From Nonomuraea muscovyensis (GTDB lineage Bacteria; Actinomycetota; Actinomycetes; Streptosporangiales; Streptosporangiaceae): a stretch of DNA of 64,000 nucleotides. Made by a program: the position numbers and the translations under genes. The stretch covers positions 1,550,001 through 1,614,000 of the forward strand of contig NZ_JACHJB010000001.1 in NCBI RefSeq assembly GCF_014207745.1. Reading direction: 5' to 3'. Under the pieces are notes generated by a model. The model had not been told where the DNA came from and did not search any database. It saw nothing but the letters and a program-made list of their open reading frames with translations. Shown here piece after piece: positions 17,799 to 27,398 of the stretch; the first letter of the stretch is position 1, and each line of letters begins with the position of its first letter.

Positions 17799-18833
17799 AT
17801 GTCCGATCAGACGTCCGTTCCGCCGACGCTGGCCACCGGCGAGCGCGCGCCCGACCGCAACCTGGCGCTCGAGCTCGTCCGGGTCACCGAGGCGGCCGCG
17901 ATGGCCGCCGCCCGCTGGGTGGGGAGGGGCGACAAGAACGGCGCCGACGGCGCGGCGGTCAACGCGATGCGCCAGCTCATCAACACGGTGTCCATGAACG
18001 GCGTGGTGGTCATCGGCGAGGGCGAGAAGGATGACGCGCCGATGCTGTTCAACGGCGAGCGGGTCGGCGACGGCACCGGCGCCGAGTGCGACGTGGCGGT
18101 TGACCCCATCGACGGCACGCGACTGACCGCGCTGGGCATGCCCGACGCGATCTCGGTGATCGCGGTGAGCGAGCGCGGCTCGATGTACGACCCGTCGGCG
18201 GTGTTCTACATGGAGAAGCTGGTGACCGGCCCGGAGGCGGCCGACGTGGTCGACATCGAGGCGCCCGTGGCGGTCAACATCAACGCGGTCGCCCGGGCCA
18301 AGGCCTGCTCGGCGTCCGACGTCACCGTGGTCATCCTCGACCGGCCCCGGCACGAGCAGCTCGTCAAGGAGATCAGGGAGACCGGGGCGCGGATCAAGTT
18401 CATCACCGACGGCGACGTGGCGGGCGCCATCATGGCGGCCCGGCAGGGCACCGGCATCGACCTCATGCTGGGCATCGGCGGCACGCCCGAGGGCATCGTG
18501 GCCGCGTGCGCGCTCAAGTGCCTCGGCGGGGTGATCCAGGGCAAGCTGTGGCCGCGCGACGACGCCGAGCGCGCCAAGGCGATCGAGGCGGGCCACGACC
18601 TGAGCCAGGTGCTCACCACGAACGACCTGGTCCGTTCGGACGACGTGTTCTTCGCGGCGAGCGGCATCACCCAGGGCGAGCTCATGCAGGGCGTGCGGTT
18701 CAGCCGCGGCGTGGCGATGACGAGTTCGCTGGTCATGCGGGGGCGTTCGGGCACGATCCGGCGGGTCGACAGCGAGCACCAGTTGTGGAAGCTGCGCGCC
18801 TACAGCGCGATCAACTTCGACACCGCGGTCTGA
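17799..18833 (+). CDS. glpX: Class II fructose-1,6-bisphosphatase
   Basis: GlpX hydrolyses fructose 1,6-bisphosphate to fructose 6-phosphate in gluconeogenesis. The 344-residue protein carries [11 protein letters not shown] (about 73-83) and the metal-binding DPIDGT (102-107). Other family blocks are [16 protein letters not shown] and [27 protein letters not shown] lies 8 nt before the ATG. In many actinobacteria glpX is the only FBPase. It converges with the DUF1707 gene; an 18-bp tandem repeat occupies the space between. PEP carboxykinase and two fumarases in the same window make it part of a gluconeogenic/TCA-cycle neighbourhood. Confidence 0.95.
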   Translation: MSDQTSVPPTLATGERAPDRNLALELVRVTEAAAMAAARWVGRGDKNGADGAAVNAMRQLINTVSMNGVVVIGEGEKDDAPMLFNGERVGDGTGAECDVAVDPIDGTRLTALGMPDAISVIAVSERGSMYDPSAVFYMEKLVTGPEAADVVDIEAPVAVNINAVARAKACSASDVTVVILDRPRHEQLVKEIRETGARIKFITDGDVAGAIMAARQGTGIDLMLGIGGTPEGIVAACALKCLGGVIQGKLWPRDDAERAKAIEAGHDLSQVLTTNDLVRSDDVFFAASGITQGELMQGVRFSRGVAMTSSLVMRGRSGTIRRVDSEHQLWKLRAYSAINFDTAV

Positions 18834-18846
18834 GGTCCCGCGGTCC

Positions 18847-18882
18847 GAGGTCCCGTGAGGGCCTGAGGTCCCGTGAGGGCCT
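18847..18882. repeat. 18-bp tandem duplication between convergent genes
   Basis: Two identical 18-nt units (GAGGTCCCGTGAGGGCCT), 18847-18864 and 18865-18882, followed by a partial third copy. They lie between the 3' ends of glpX and the DUF1707 gene. Confidence 0.75.
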
Positions 18883-18905
18883 GAGTTCCCACGGGCCGCC
18901 CCGGG

Positions 18906-19550
18906 TCAGCGGCGGCGCTTGCGCCGGGGCGGTTCCTTGACCTTGACCTCGCCCACGAAGTTGCTGGTGCGGACCTCGACGACCGGCGCGCCCGGCTCCG
19001 TCGGCTGCTTGTTGAGCCGCACGGTCTTGTCCTTGGTGACGCGCACCACTTCGAGGTCCTCGGGGACGTGGATCTCCAGCCCGCCGAAGACGAGCGTGGC
19101 GTTGATGACGACGCGGTGGTTCTGCAGGATGGCGTCGCGCAGGTCAAGCCTGGTCGTGCCGAACATCGCGGTCACGTCCAGCTCGGCCGGCACCACCCAG
19201 CGGCCCTCGCGCTGCTCCTTCCTGAAGAACGCCGACACCGGCCGGCCGTCGAGCTTCAGCGGCTGCTCCTCGGCCGGGAGCAGGTCGGCGGTCACGCCGG
19301 CCAGCTCGCCGAGCGTGCGGGCGGCGTAGACGGTGCCGAGCCGTTCCTCGAACTCCTCCATCGTGAGCCGGCCGTCGGCGTGGGCGGCCTGGAGCACCTG
19401 CGCGATGCGCTCGCGGTCGTCGTCGGAGGCGCGCAGCTCGCGTGGCGCCGGAGCATCGGACCGCGGGCGGCGCGCGGTGATCCACTCCTCGGCGAGCCGC
19501 TCTCCGACCTCTTGCAGGCGGGGCAGCCAAGAACCCTGGCGCTCGTTCAC
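18906..19550 (-). CDS. DUF1707 plus LiaF-like C-terminal domain protein
   Basis: A 214-residue cytoplasmic protein. The DUF1707 (SHOCT-like) segment reads LRASDDDRERIAQVLQAAHA, then DGRLTMEEFEERLGTVYAAR and TLGELAGVTADL. The C-terminal part (WVVPAELDVTAMFGTTRLDL, then RVVINATLVFGGLEIHVPED) is the beta-helical DUF2154/LiaF-type domain, which ends here in a basic PPRRKRRR tail. LiaF proteins tune envelope-stress two-component systems in Firmicutes; a similar role here is unproven. Start: the GTG at 19550 (VNERQGSW); the frame is open 10 codons further. Confidence 0.8.
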   Translation of the reverse strand: MNERQGSWLPRLQEVGERLAEEWITARRPRSDAPAPRELRASDDDRERIAQVLQAAHADGRLTMEEFEERLGTVYAARTLGELAGVTADLLPAEEQPLKLDGRPVSAFFRKEQREGRWVVPAELDVTAMFGTTRLDLRDAILQNHRVVINATLVFGGLEIHVPEDLEVVRVTKDKTVRLNKQPTEPGAPVVEVRTSNFVGEVKVKEPPRRKRRR

Positions 19551-19649
19551 ACTTCTGACGATAACCGGCCTTCGCTGCAATCAGCGGAATCGGCCGGGTC
19601 TTCGCACCGTTCATCCCCCAAAGAGCTTCGATCTCGTGGGAGGGTGCTC

Positions 19650-20318
19650 GTGCATCAGGCGGCCCGATGGGGACTCGGCGCGGTGGGCACCGGCGTGGCG
19701 GTGATCGCCGCTCTCGACCTGGCCGGCCTGGACCGGACGAACCCGCTGCGCCGGACCATCAGCGAGCACGGCCTGGGTGACCAGGGTTGGGTGTTCGGCG
19801 TGGCCGTGGCGCTGCTCGCCGCGGGGTCGGTGGCGATCGGCGTCTCGCTGGTGCGCACGCGGCTGGCCGGGGTGTTCGGCACGGTCGCGCTGATGGCCTG
19901 GAGCGTCGGGCTGTTCGCGGTGGCGTACTTCCCCAAGCACGACTGGTCGGTGGGGCCCAGCGTGAGCGGCAGCATCCATCGGGCGGGCAGTCTGGTCGCC
20001 TTCCTCAGCCTGCCCCTGGCAGCGGTGATCATCGCCCGTCCGTGGCGGCACGCCGAGCGGCGCCGGCACGCGCTCGTCGCCTTCGCGCTCGGCCTCGGTT
20101 CGGTGCTGTGGGTGGTCGGCATCGGCGCGATGGTGCTGGTGGGAGCGCGGAACGGGCTGCCGTGGTATCGCGTCATGCCTCTCGGGCTGGTGGAGCGGGG
20201 GCTCGCGGTGACCGAGGTGGCCGCGCTGGTGGCGCTGGGGGTGTTCGCGGCCCGCAGGCATCCGGTGGCGGGACGGCAGCAGGTGCTCGCCCCCGTCGCC
20301 GCCGAATCCGAACGGTAG
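19650..20318 (+). CDS. DUF998-type integral membrane protein
   Basis: A 222-residue protein with about six membrane helices, from the GTG at 19650; GGGAGG lies 6 nt upstream. Residues such as RTISEHGLGDQGWVFGVAVA, FAVAYFPKHDWSVGPSVSGS and IHRAGSLVAFLSLPLAAVII match the DUF998 family pattern (PISEYALGP-like start, H at the helix 4 entry). Function unknown. It is divergent from the DUF1707 gene, with 99 nt between starts, and 79 nt upstream of the MFS gene on the same strand. Confidence 0.75.
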   Translation: MHQAARWGLGAVGTGVAVIAALDLAGLDRTNPLRRTISEHGLGDQGWVFGVAVALLAAGSVAIGVSLVRTRLAGVFGTVALMAWSVGLFAVAYFPKHDWSVGPSVSGSIHRAGSLVAFLSLPLAAVIIARPWRHAERRRHALVAFALGLGSVLWVVGIGAMVLVGARNGLPWYRVMPLGLVERGLAVTEVAALVALGVFAARRHPVAGRQQVLAPVAAESER

Positions 20319-20397
20319 GAGCCTGGCGGGGGAACCGGTCCACCCAATAACCTGACCGCGCCTCACCTTTTGCCTGACCCCCCACCTGGAGGCCTCC

Positions 20398-21573
20398 GTG
20401 TCGTCCCCCCGCGACCGCCAGGCACGCATCGCCACGTTCGTCGCCTACGCCGTGCAGGGCCTGTCGTTCGCGACGCTGCTCGTCCAGACCGCGACCCTGC
20501 AGGACAAGCATCGGCTGGACGAGGGCTCGCTCACGCTGCTGCTGCTCGTCGTGCCGGTCTTCGCCGGGGTGGGCAGCCTGGCGGCGGGCTCGTTCGCCCA
20601 CCGCAGGGGCAGCAAGCTCATGCTGCGCGTCGCCCAGCCCGCCGTCGCGGCGGCCGTCGTGCTCGCCGGGATCGCCCCGGACGTGCCGGTGCTGCTCGTC
20701 GCGCTGCTGCTGTTCGGCCTGGCGGTGGGCGCGGTGGACGCGGGCATCAACATGCAGGGCGTGGCGGTCGAGCGCAGGTACGGCCGGGCCGTGCTCAACG
20801 GCTTCCACAGCATGTGGAGCGTGTTCAGCCTGGCCGGAGCGCTGTGGGCGTCGGCGGCGGCCGAGCTCGACCTGGCCGTGATCATGGGCGTGCCGATGGC
20901 GCTGGCCGTGGCAGCCTGCCTGTACGCCGGGCCGCGGCTGTGCACCCTCCAGGAGGAGAAGGTGGAGGCGTCCACGGCGACCGTCACCGGCCGGCAGCCG
21001 TGGCGGCCGATCATCCCGCTCTGTCTGGCGATGGGCTTCCTGTACGTCGGCGACGCCGCGGTGTCCAACTTCAGCACCGTCTTCATGCAGGACGTCATGG
21101 CGGCGAGCCGCGAGGTGGTCCCGCTCGCCTACGCCGCCTACCAGGGCGCGACGCTGGCCGTCCGGCTCGGCGGCGACTTCGCGGTCCGCAGGTACGGCCC
21201 GGCGGCGATCGTCAGGATCGGCGGCGCCATCGCGACCCTGGGGTTCCTCGGCGTGGTGCTGGCCCCGAACCAGCCGCTGACCATCGTGGCGTTCGGGCTG
21301 ACCGGGGTGGGGCTGTCGGTGGTCGCCCCGCAGTCGTTCTCGGCGGCGGGACGGCTGGACCCGGCGGGCACGGGCGTGGCCATCGCGCGGGTCAACTTGT
21401 TCAACTACGTCGGCTTCATCGTCGGCGCGGCCCTGGTCGGCGGCATTGCGGACGCCGCCGACATGCGGGTGGCGTTCGCGGCGCCGCTCGTGCTGGCGGC
21501 CGTGATCGTGGTGCTGGCCAGGGGCTTCGAGCCCGCGGTCACGGGACGCGGTCAGGCCAGCGAGCGCAGGTAG
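20398..21573 (+). CDS. MFS transporter
   Basis: A 391-residue transporter from a GTG with GGAGG-type sequence (ACCTGGAGGCCTCC) upstream. About 12 hydrophobic segments are visible, with the MFS cytoplasmic loop GSFAHRRGSKLMLRVAQP between helices 2 and 3 and GGDFAVRRYGPAAIVRIGGA at the pseudo-repeat. It resembles the Ynfm/YbjJ-type sugar-efflux-like group of short MFS proteins; the substrate cannot be read from sequence. Its 3' end overlaps the convergent sugar-isomerase-like gene by 22 nt. Confidence 0.85.
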   Translation: MSSPRDRQARIATFVAYAVQGLSFATLLVQTATLQDKHRLDEGSLTLLLLVVPVFAGVGSLAAGSFAHRRGSKLMLRVAQPAVAAAVVLAGIAPDVPVLLVALLLFGLAVGAVDAGINMQGVAVERRYGRAVLNGFHSMWSVFSLAGALWASAAAELDLAVIMGVPMALAVAACLYAGPRLCTLQEEKVEASTATVTGRQPWRPIIPLCLAMGFLYVGDAAVSNFSTVFMQDVMAASREVVPLAYAAYQGATLAVRLGGDFAVRRYGPAAIVRIGGAIATLGFLGVVLAPNQPLTIVAFGLTGVGLSVVAPQSFSAAGRLDPAGTGVAIARVNLFNYVGFIVGAALVGGIADAADMRVAFAAPLVLAAVIVVLARGFEPAVTGRGQASERR

Positions 21574-22352
21574 GCGAGGCTGGTCCGGACGTCGTCGACG
21601 GGACGGTCATCGGGGCCGGCGAGGATGACGTCCTGCTCCATGACGTACCAGCCCTGGTAGCCGCTCGCGTCGAGTCCGGCCACGATGCCGGCGATGTCCA
21701 CGTCGCCCTGCCCGAGCGGGCGGTACACGCCCGCGCGCACCGCCTGGGTGTAGGTCAGCTCCCCGCCGGAGACGCGGGCGGCCAGCCGCGCGTCGACGTC
21801 CTTCAGGTGGACGTGCGACACCCGGCCGGCGGCCTGCCGCACCAGCTCGGCCGGGTCGGTGCCGCCGATCAGCAGGTGCCCGGTGTCCAGGCAGAGCGGA
21901 ACCGCGCTGCCGTCGAGCACCCGGCTCACCTCGTCGCGGGTCTCGACCATGGTGCCGACGTGCGGGTGCAGGGCCACGCCGGGGCCGCGTTCGGCGGTGA
22001 TCCGGTCGAGGTTGGCCAGCATGGCGGCCCAGCCGGTCTCGTCGAGGACCGGGCGCGCGTCGTAGCCGTCACGGCCGGTGGCCGCGGCCAGCACCAGCAT
22101 GCCGTCGACCTCCGGGATGCCGGGCAGCGGGTCGTGGCCGGGGTCGTGCAGGACTGCGGGCACGAAGGCGCCCACGGCGCCCAGCCCGTACGACGCGATG
22201 AGCGAGGGCGTCAGGAACCCCTCGGGACCCAGCTCGGTCGCGGTGAGACCCAGCTCGCGCATCTCGCCGAGCACCCGCTCGGGGTCGAGCTGGTGGCCCC
22301 AGCCGGGAACCTCGCACACGCCCCACGAGATGGGCGCTCCGGCCAGTCTCAT
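21552..22352 (-). CDS. Sugar phosphate isomerase/epimerase-type TIM-barrel protein
   Basis: A 266-residue AP-endonuclease-2-like TIM barrel, as in IolE/IolH and xylose isomerases. Features are APISWGVCEVPGWGHQLDPE at the start, LHPHVGTMVETRDEV, LDTGHLLIGGTDPAEL, VSHVHLKDVDARLAARV and VMEQDVILAG, with metal ligands expected at the E/D/H/E positions in these strands. The ISWGV start is typical of inosose-dehydratase-like IolE. The ATG at 22352 overlaps the stop of the Gfo/Idh/MocA gene (ATGA), so the pair is translationally coupled. Together they suggest inositol or a related polyol, but no other iol genes are in view. Confidence 0.8.
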   Translation of the reverse strand: MRLAGAPISWGVCEVPGWGHQLDPERVLGEMRELGLTATELGPEGFLTPSLIASYGLGAVGAFVPAVLHDPGHDPLPGIPEVDGMLVLAAATGRDGYDARPVLDETGWAAMLANLDRITAERGPGVALHPHVGTMVETRDEVSRVLDGSAVPLCLDTGHLLIGGTDPAELVRQAAGRVSHVHLKDVDARLAARVSGGELTYTQAVRAGVYRPLGQGDVDIAGIVAGLDASGYQGWYVMEQDVILAGPDDRPVDDVRTSLAYLRSLA

Positions 22353-23287
22353 GCCCGCACCTCCGCCACCTGGACGGGGCGGCCCTCGCGGCGCGACAGC
22401 TCGGCGGCCTCGGCGACGTGGAGCGCGGCCAGCGCCTCCTCGACCGAGCACAGGCGCGGGTCGCCGCGCAGGAAGCCGTCGATCTCGTCCACGTACGCCT
22501 GCCGGAAGCGGGTCACGAAGTCGGGCCACGGCTCGCCCGGCGGTTGCAGGCCCTCGGTGGAGCGCATGGGGGCGCGGGGGCCGAGGCCGACGACCTGCGT
22601 GCCCCTGGTGCCGGCCAGCTCCATGCGCACGTCGTAGCCGGCGCCGTTGTAGCGGGAACCCTGGAGCGTGACGAGGGTGCCGTCGTCGAGGCCGAGCAGG
22701 GCGGCGCTGTTGTCCACGTCACCCGCCTCGCGGAAGAAGGCGGCGCCCCGGTTGGCGCCCGCCGCGTACACCCAGTCGACCTCGCGGCCGGTCACCCAGC
22801 GCAGGATGTCGAAGTCATGGATGTGGCAGTCGCGGTAGATGCCGCCGGACAGCGGGATGTAGGCGGCGGGCGGCGGCGCGGGGTCCGCGGTGATCACGTG
22901 GACGCGGTGCAGCTCCCCCAGCTCGCCGGCGCGCAGCGCGGCGGCCGCGCTCACGTATCCGGCGTCGAACCTGCGCTGGAAGCCGATCCGCACCCGGCCG
23001 TCGCGGTCGGCGGCCAGCACCTCCAGGGTCTCCTTGACGCCGACCGCCGCGGGCTTCTCGCAGAACGCGGGCACGCCCCTTCGGCAGGCCTCGATGAGCA
23101 GCTCGGCGTGGGTGCTGGTCGGGGTGGCGATGACCACGGCGTCGGCGTCGAACGGGTCGCCCGGCCGGCCGTGCGGCGACGTGCGCACGGGGTCGGCGAC
23201 GATCAGCTCGTCGACCAGGGGGTGGGCGGCCAGGGTGGCCGCGTGGAACGCTCCGATCCGGCCCAGGCCCAGCAGTCCGACACGCAT
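22349..23287 (-). CDS. Gfo/Idh/MocA-family dehydrogenase (inositol 2-dehydrogenase-like)
   Basis: A 312-residue NAD(P)-dependent sugar/polyol dehydrogenase. The Rossmann fold starts VGLLGLGRIGAFHAATLAAH, followed by AVVIATPTSTHAELLIEACR and the catalytic-type CEKPAAV (EKP motif). DCHIHDFDILRWVTG carries the conserved H-D-x-D pattern of inositol dehydrogenases. A ribosome site (TTGGAGG) precedes the ATG at 23287, and a sigma70-type promoter with a palindromic spacer is just upstream. It shares an operon with the IolE-like isomerase. Myo- or scyllo-inositol is a reasonable guess for substrate; other sugars remain possible. Confidence 0.85.
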   Translation of the reverse strand: MRVGLLGLGRIGAFHAATLAAHPLVDELIVADPVRTSPHGRPGDPFDADAVVIATPTSTHAELLIEACRRGVPAFCEKPAAVGVKETLEVLAADRDGRVRIGFQRRFDAGYVSAAAALRAGELGELHRVHVITADPAPPPAAYIPLSGGIYRDCHIHDFDILRWVTGREVDWVYAAGANRGAAFFREAGDVDNSAALLGLDDGTLVTLQGSRYNGAGYDVRMELAGTRGTQVVGLGPRAPMRSTEGLQPPGEPWPDFVTRFRQAYVDEIDGFLRGDPRLCSVEEALAALHVAEAAELSRREGRPVQVAEVRA

Positions 23288-23313
23288 GGCGCCTCCAAGG
23301 GGTGATGGCTTTC

Positions 23314-23343
23314 TTTCTAAGCGAGACGCGCTCGCTCAGTCAA
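23314..23343 (-). promoter_or_regulatory. Promoter with palindromic spacer for the dehydrogenase-isomerase operon
   Basis: On the minus strand TTGACT (23338-23343) is followed after 18 nt by TAGAAA (23314-23319). The spacer contains the inverted repeat AGCGAG-N5-CTCGCT (23320-23336), a likely operator. It abuts the stop codon of the upstream MocR-type gene, which is a candidate regulator. Confidence 0.6.
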
Positions 23344-24727
23344 TATTTTGTCCTGACATTCTTACCTTTAGCCCGATAACGGACTCCTCGGCCCGGTGCG
23401 CGGGCAGCCGGGCGAAGCCGACGACCACCGCCGGACCGCCCGGCGTGAAGCGCATCGGCCCGACCGGCTCGGCGACCAGGCCGAGGTCCCGCGCCGCCTC
23501 GGCCGTCCGGCCCTCGTCCCAGCCGGCGGGCAGGTCGAGGTAGGCGTGCAGGCCCGCCTCGATGCCCCGCACCCGGACCTGCGGCAGGTGCTCGGCCAGG
23601 GCTCCGACCAGGGCGTCCCTGCGACGGCGGTACTCCCGGCGCATCTGGCGCAGGTGCTTGTCGTAGCCGCCGGTGCGCAGGAAGTGGGCCAGCGCGTACT
23701 GCTCGACCACCGGGGAGCCGAGGTCCAGCTCGCCCCGGGCCCGTCGCACCGCCTCGGCCAGCTCGGCGGGGGCCGCCACCCAGCCCAGCCTGAGCCCGGG
23801 AGCCAGGGCCTTGCTGACGCTGCCCGACAGGACCACGTGGCCGGGGGCCAGGCCCTGCAGGCAGCCGACCGGGTCGCGGTCGAAGCGGAACTCGGCGTCG
23901 TAGTCGTCCTCCAGGACGGTCGCGCCGGTGTCCTGCGCCCACTCCACGAGCGCGGCCCGCCGCCCCGGCGAGAGCACGACGCCCGTCGGGTACTGGTGGG
24001 CGGGGGTGACCAGCGCCGCCCTCGCCGGCCGGTCCCGCAGGGCGGCCACGTCGACGCCCTCGTCGTCGACCGGGACGGGCAGCAGGCGGGCGCCCGCCCG
24101 GCGCAGCAGGGGCACCTGCCGGTGGCTGGCCGGGTCCTCCACAGCCAGGGGCAGCCCGCCCGCCCGCTGGGTGAGAACGTGGAGCACCAGGCTGAGCCCC
24201 TGAGCCACGCCGCCCACGATCACCAGGTTGGCCGGGTCCACGTCGGCGGCCCGCACCCGCCTGAGGTAGCCGGCCAGCTCCTCGCGCAGCTCGGGGACAC
24301 CGCCCGGGTCGCCGTAGTCGAAGGCGTCGGAGGGGATGGCCGTCACGGCGTGCCTGAGCGAGGCGAGCCAGCGCTCCCTCGGGAAGTGGCCGAGGTCGGG
24401 CGAGGTGGCGCGATGCCCGTAGAAGGTCCGGTCCGCGCCGGTGGGCGCGGTCGTGGCCGGGGAGGGGGCGGGCGTGCGGGCGGCGGCGGGCGCCACGTGG
24501 GTGCCCGACCCGACGCGCGAGACGAGGAACCCCTCCGCCACGAGCTGCTCGTACGCCTCCACGACCACCCCGCGCGACACGCCCAGGTCGGCGGCGAGGT
24601 CGCGGCTGGCGGGCAGCCGGCGGCCCGGCTCCAGGCGGCCGTGGCGGACCGCGTCGCGCAGCGCGACGGCGATCTGCCCGGCGATGCCGCCCCGCGCGTG
24701 GTCTATCGGCACGTACAGATCGGCCAT
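23336..24727 (-). CDS. MocR/PdxR-type regulator (GntR HTH fused to aminotransferase fold)
   Basis: A 463-residue protein. The N-terminal winged HTH (ALRDAVRHGRLEPGRRLPAS, RDLAADLGVSRGVVVEAYEQ, LVAEGFLVSRVGSGTHV) joins a fold-type I aminotransferase domain. The PLP-binding lysine is expected in SGSVSKALAPGLRLGW; other PLP contacts are VTPAHQYPTGVVLS and DYDAEFRF. MocR proteins bind PLP or an aminated ligand and often activate a divergent gene. Here that gene is the EamA transporter 69 bp away. The stop lies inside the promoter of the downstream dehydrogenase operon, so it might also regulate that. Confidence 0.9.
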   Translation of the reverse strand: MADLYVPIDHARGGIAGQIAVALRDAVRHGRLEPGRRLPASRDLAADLGVSRGVVVEAYEQLVAEGFLVSRVGSGTHVAPAAARTPAPSPATTAPTGADRTFYGHRATSPDLGHFPRERWLASLRHAVTAIPSDAFDYGDPGGVPELREELAGYLRRVRAADVDPANLVIVGGVAQGLSLVLHVLTQRAGGLPLAVEDPASHRQVPLLRRAGARLLPVPVDDEGVDVAALRDRPARAALVTPAHQYPTGVVLSPGRRAALVEWAQDTGATVLEDDYDAEFRFDRDPVGCLQGLAPGHVVLSGSVSKALAPGLRLGWVAAPAELAEAVRRARGELDLGSPVVEQYALAHFLRTGGYDKHLRQMRREYRRRRDALVGALAEHLPQVRVRGIEAGLHAYLDLPAGWDEGRTAEAARDLGLVAEPVGPMRFTPGGPAVVVGFARLPAHRAEESVIGLKVRMSGQNID

Positions 24728-24796
24728 ATTGGTCCTCTCATCCGCTACGGGATTGGCCTGTTTGACTGAACCATTCTCTCCCTAGCATCCCGTTCC
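24728..24796. promoter_or_regulatory. Divergent MocR-EamA control region with leaderless-type promoter
   Basis: The region holds ATTGGTCC (24728-24735), ATTGGCCT (24752-24759) and the inverted-type GAACCAT (24769-24775), a direct/inverted repeat layout typical of MocR sites. For the transporter, TTTGAC (24761-24766) and TAGCAT (24783-24788) are 16 nt apart, and TAGCAT ends 8 nt before the ATG, with no Shine-Dalgarno sequence. Confidence 0.5.
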
Positions 24797-25675
24797 ATGA
24801 GAAGTTCCATGCGAAGCGGTGTGGCGGGCGCGGCGAGCGCGATGTTCCTCGTGGGCACGCTGGCAGGCGTGTCGGGGCTGGTCAAGGACTACCCCGTGTA
24901 CGGCGGGCAGGCGGTTCGCTACCTGGTGGCGGCCGTCGTCCTGCTCGCCGTGACGCGGGCGCTGGGACTGCGGTTCGTCCGGTTGACCGGGAAGGAGTGG
25001 GCGTTGCTGGGCGCCCTGTCGCTGCTCGGCCTGGTCATCTTCAACGTGTGCGTCGTCGAGTCGGCGCGCGCCTCGGGGCCCGCGCTGGTCGGCACCGTGC
25101 TCGGCACCGTGCCGCTGGCCCTGGCGCTGGCCGGCGGGCGGCCCGCGCCCCGGCTGCTGACGGGGGCGGGCGTGGTCGTGGCCGGGGCCACGCTGGCGAC
25201 CGGGCTCGGCAGCGGCACCCCGGCCGGGCTGCTGTGGGCGCTCGGCGCGCTCGCCGGGGAGATCGGCTTCTCTCTGCTGGCGATCCCGTTGCTGCCCAAG
25301 CTCGGGGCGATGCGGGTCAGCGCCTACTCGACCGTGCTGGCCGTGCCGTCGCTGGCCGCGATCGGGCTGGTCCAGGACGGGACCGGTGCGCTCCGGATGC
25401 CCACGTTCGCCGAGGCGGCCGGGTTCGGCTACCTGGCGATCGTGGTGACCGTGGTGGCGTTCTGCCTCTGGTACACCTCGCTGCCGAAGCTGGGACCCGG
25501 CCGGGCCGGGCTGTTCGCGGGGCTCATCCCGCTCGGCGCCATCGTCACGGGGCTCGTGCTGGGCGTCGCGACGCCCTCCGGCTACGACCTGCTCGGCGCC
25601 GGCCTGGTGATCGCCGGCATCGCGGTGGGCCTCACGGCGCCGCCGCCCGGACGGGTCTCCCTGGCCGCCACCTGA
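24797..25675 (+). CDS. EamA/DMT-family transporter
   Basis: A 292-residue member of the drug/metabolite transporter superfamily with about ten membrane helices in two EamA repeats (first from [20 protein letters not shown], second from [20 protein letters not shown]). It ends with the usual [20 protein letters not shown] and [14 protein letters not shown]. Such proteins export amino acids or metabolites. Location opposite a MocR-type regulator suggests control by a PLP-linked or amine ligand. The ATG at 24797 is preferred because the -10-like TAGCAT is 8 nt away; a second ATG four codons later is possible. Confidence 0.9.
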   Translation: MRSSMRSGVAGAASAMFLVGTLAGVSGLVKDYPVYGGQAVRYLVAAVVLLAVTRALGLRFVRLTGKEWALLGALSLLGLVIFNVCVVESARASGPALVGTVLGTVPLALALAGGRPAPRLLTGAGVVVAGATLATGLGSGTPAGLLWALGALAGEIGFSLLAIPLLPKLGAMRVSAYSTVLAVPSLAAIGLVQDGTGALRMPTFAEAAGFGYLAIVVTVVAFCLWYTSLPKLGPGRAGLFAGLIPLGAIVTGLVLGVATPSGYDLLGAGLVIAGIAVGLTAPPPGRVSLAAT

Positions 25676-25745
25676 GGCCGGTTCCCCGGCGGGTACGGGC
25701 CCGCGGGCGGGTGGGCGTACTCTTTGGGAGACCGAAAGGATGGGC

Positions 25746-27398
25746 ATGGCCGAGTTCGACTACAGCGACCTTCTCCCACTGGGTGCCGACGAGACCGCAT
25801 ATCGGCTGATCACCTCGGAGGGGGTGCGGAAGGTCGAGGCGGCGGGCCGCACGTTCCTGGAGGTCGAGCCCGAGGCGCTGCGCCTGCTCACCGAGACGGC
25901 CGTGCACGACATCTCCCACTACCTGCGGTCGTCGCACCTCGCCCAGCTCCGCAGGATCATCGAGGACCCGGAGTCGAGCGGCAACGACCGGTTCGTCGCG
26001 CTCGACCTGCTCAAGAACGCCTCCATCTCGGCCGGTGGCGTGCTGCCCATGTGCCAGGACACCGGCACCGCCATCGTCATGGGCAAGCGGGGCCGCCACG
26101 TGCTGACCGACGGGCGCGACGCCGAGCACATCTCGCGCGGCGTCTACGACGCCTACACCCGCCTCAACCTCCGCTACTCCCAGATGGCGCCGCTGACCAT
26201 GTGGGAGGAGAAGAACACCGGCACCAACCTGCCTGCCCAGATCGAGCTGTACGCCGAGGACCCGGGCGGCCACGCCGACGCCTACAAGCTGCTGTTCATG
26301 GCCAAGGGCGGCGGTTCGGCCAACAAGTCGTTCCTCTACCAGGAGACCAAGGCGGTGCTCAACGAGAAGCGCATGCTGGCCTTCCTGGAGGAGAAGATCC
26401 GCTCCCTCGGCACCGCGGCCTGCCCGCCGTACCACCTGGCGGTCGTCGTGGGCGGCACGTCCGCCGAGTACGCCCTGAAGACGGCCAAGTACGCCAGCGC
26501 CCGCTACCTCGACTCCATCCCCACCGAGGGCTCGCCCTCCGGGCACGGCTTCCGCGACCTGGAGATGGAGGCCAAGGTCTTCGAGCTGACCCAGAAGCTC
26601 GGCATCGGCGCCCAGTTCGGCGGCAAGTACTTCTGCCACGACGTCCGCGTCATCCGGCTCCCCCGCCACGGCGCCTCCTGCCCGGTGGCCATCGCCGTCT
26701 CCTGCTCGGCCGACCGGCAGGCCCTGGCGAAGATCACGGCCGAGGGGGTGTTCCTGGAGCAGTTGGAGACCGACCCGGCCCGGTTCCTGCCCGAGACCAC
26801 CTCCGAGCAGCTCTCCGACGACGTCGTCCGGGTGGATCTCAACCGCCCGATGCCCGAGATCCTCGCCCAGCTCACGCGCTGTCCCGTCAAGACGCGCCTG
26901 TCCCTCACCGGTCCGCTCGTCGTGGCCCGCGACATCGCGCACGCCAAGATCGCCGAGCTGCTCGACCAGGGCGGCGAGATGCCGCAGTACCTCAAGGACC
27001 ACGCCGTCTACTACGCCGGACCGGCCAAGACGCCCGAGGGCTACGCCTCCGGCTCGTTCGGCCCGACCACCGCGGGCCGCATGGACTCCTACGTCGAGCG
27101 CTTCCAGGCCGCCGGCGGCTCGATGGTCATGCTGGCCAAGGGCAACCGGTCGCAGCAGGTGACGGACGCCTGCCAGAAGTACGGGGGCTTCTACCTCGGC
27201 TCCATCGGCGGGCCCGCGGCGCGGCTGGCGCAGGACTGCATCAGGAAGGTGGAGGTCCTGGAGTATCCGGAGCTGGGGATGGAGGCGGTGTGGCGGATCG
27301 AGGTCGAGGACTTCCCCGCGTTCGTCGTGGTGGACGACAAGGGTGACGACTTCTTCACCGACCGCACGGGCCCGGTGCTGAGCATCGGCCGCCGCTGA
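25746..27398 (+). CDS. Class I fumarate hydratase (iron-sulfur type)
   Basis: A 550-residue enzyme converting fumarate and malate with a [4Fe-4S] cluster. Family blocks are [20 protein letters not shown] (first cluster cysteine), [60 protein letters not shown] followed by [13 protein letters not shown], and [21 protein letters not shown]- and C-terminal domains are fused, as in E. coli FumA/FumB. I chose the ATG at 25746, with AAAGGA 6 nt upstream; another ATG is two codons earlier. A class II fumarase lies 5 kb away, so the cell has both oxygen-sensitive and stable forms. Confidence 0.9.
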   Translation: MAEFDYSDLLPLGADETAYRLITSEGVRKVEAAGRTFLEVEPEALRLLTETAVHDISHYLRSSHLAQLRRIIEDPESSGNDRFVALDLLKNASISAGGVLPMCQDTGTAIVMGKRGRHVLTDGRDAEHISRGVYDAYTRLNLRYSQMAPLTMWEEKNTGTNLPAQIELYAEDPGGHADAYKLLFMAKGGGSANKSFLYQETKAVLNEKRMLAFLEEKIRSLGTAACPPYHLAVVVGGTSAEYALKTAKYASARYLDSIPTEGSPSGHGFRDLEMEAKVFELTQKLGIGAQFGGKYFCHDVRVIRLPRHGASCPVAIAVSCSADRQALAKITAEGVFLEQLETDPARFLPETTSEQLSDDVVRVDLNRPMPEILAQLTRCPVKTRLSLTGPLVVARDIAHAKIAELLDQGGEMPQYLKDHAVYYAGPAKTPEGYASGSFGPTTAGRMDSYVERFQAAGGSMVMLAKGNRSQQVTDACQKYGGFYLGSIGGPAARLAQDCIRKVEVLEYPELGMEAVWRIEVEDFPAFVVVDDKGDDFFTDRTGPVLSIGRR

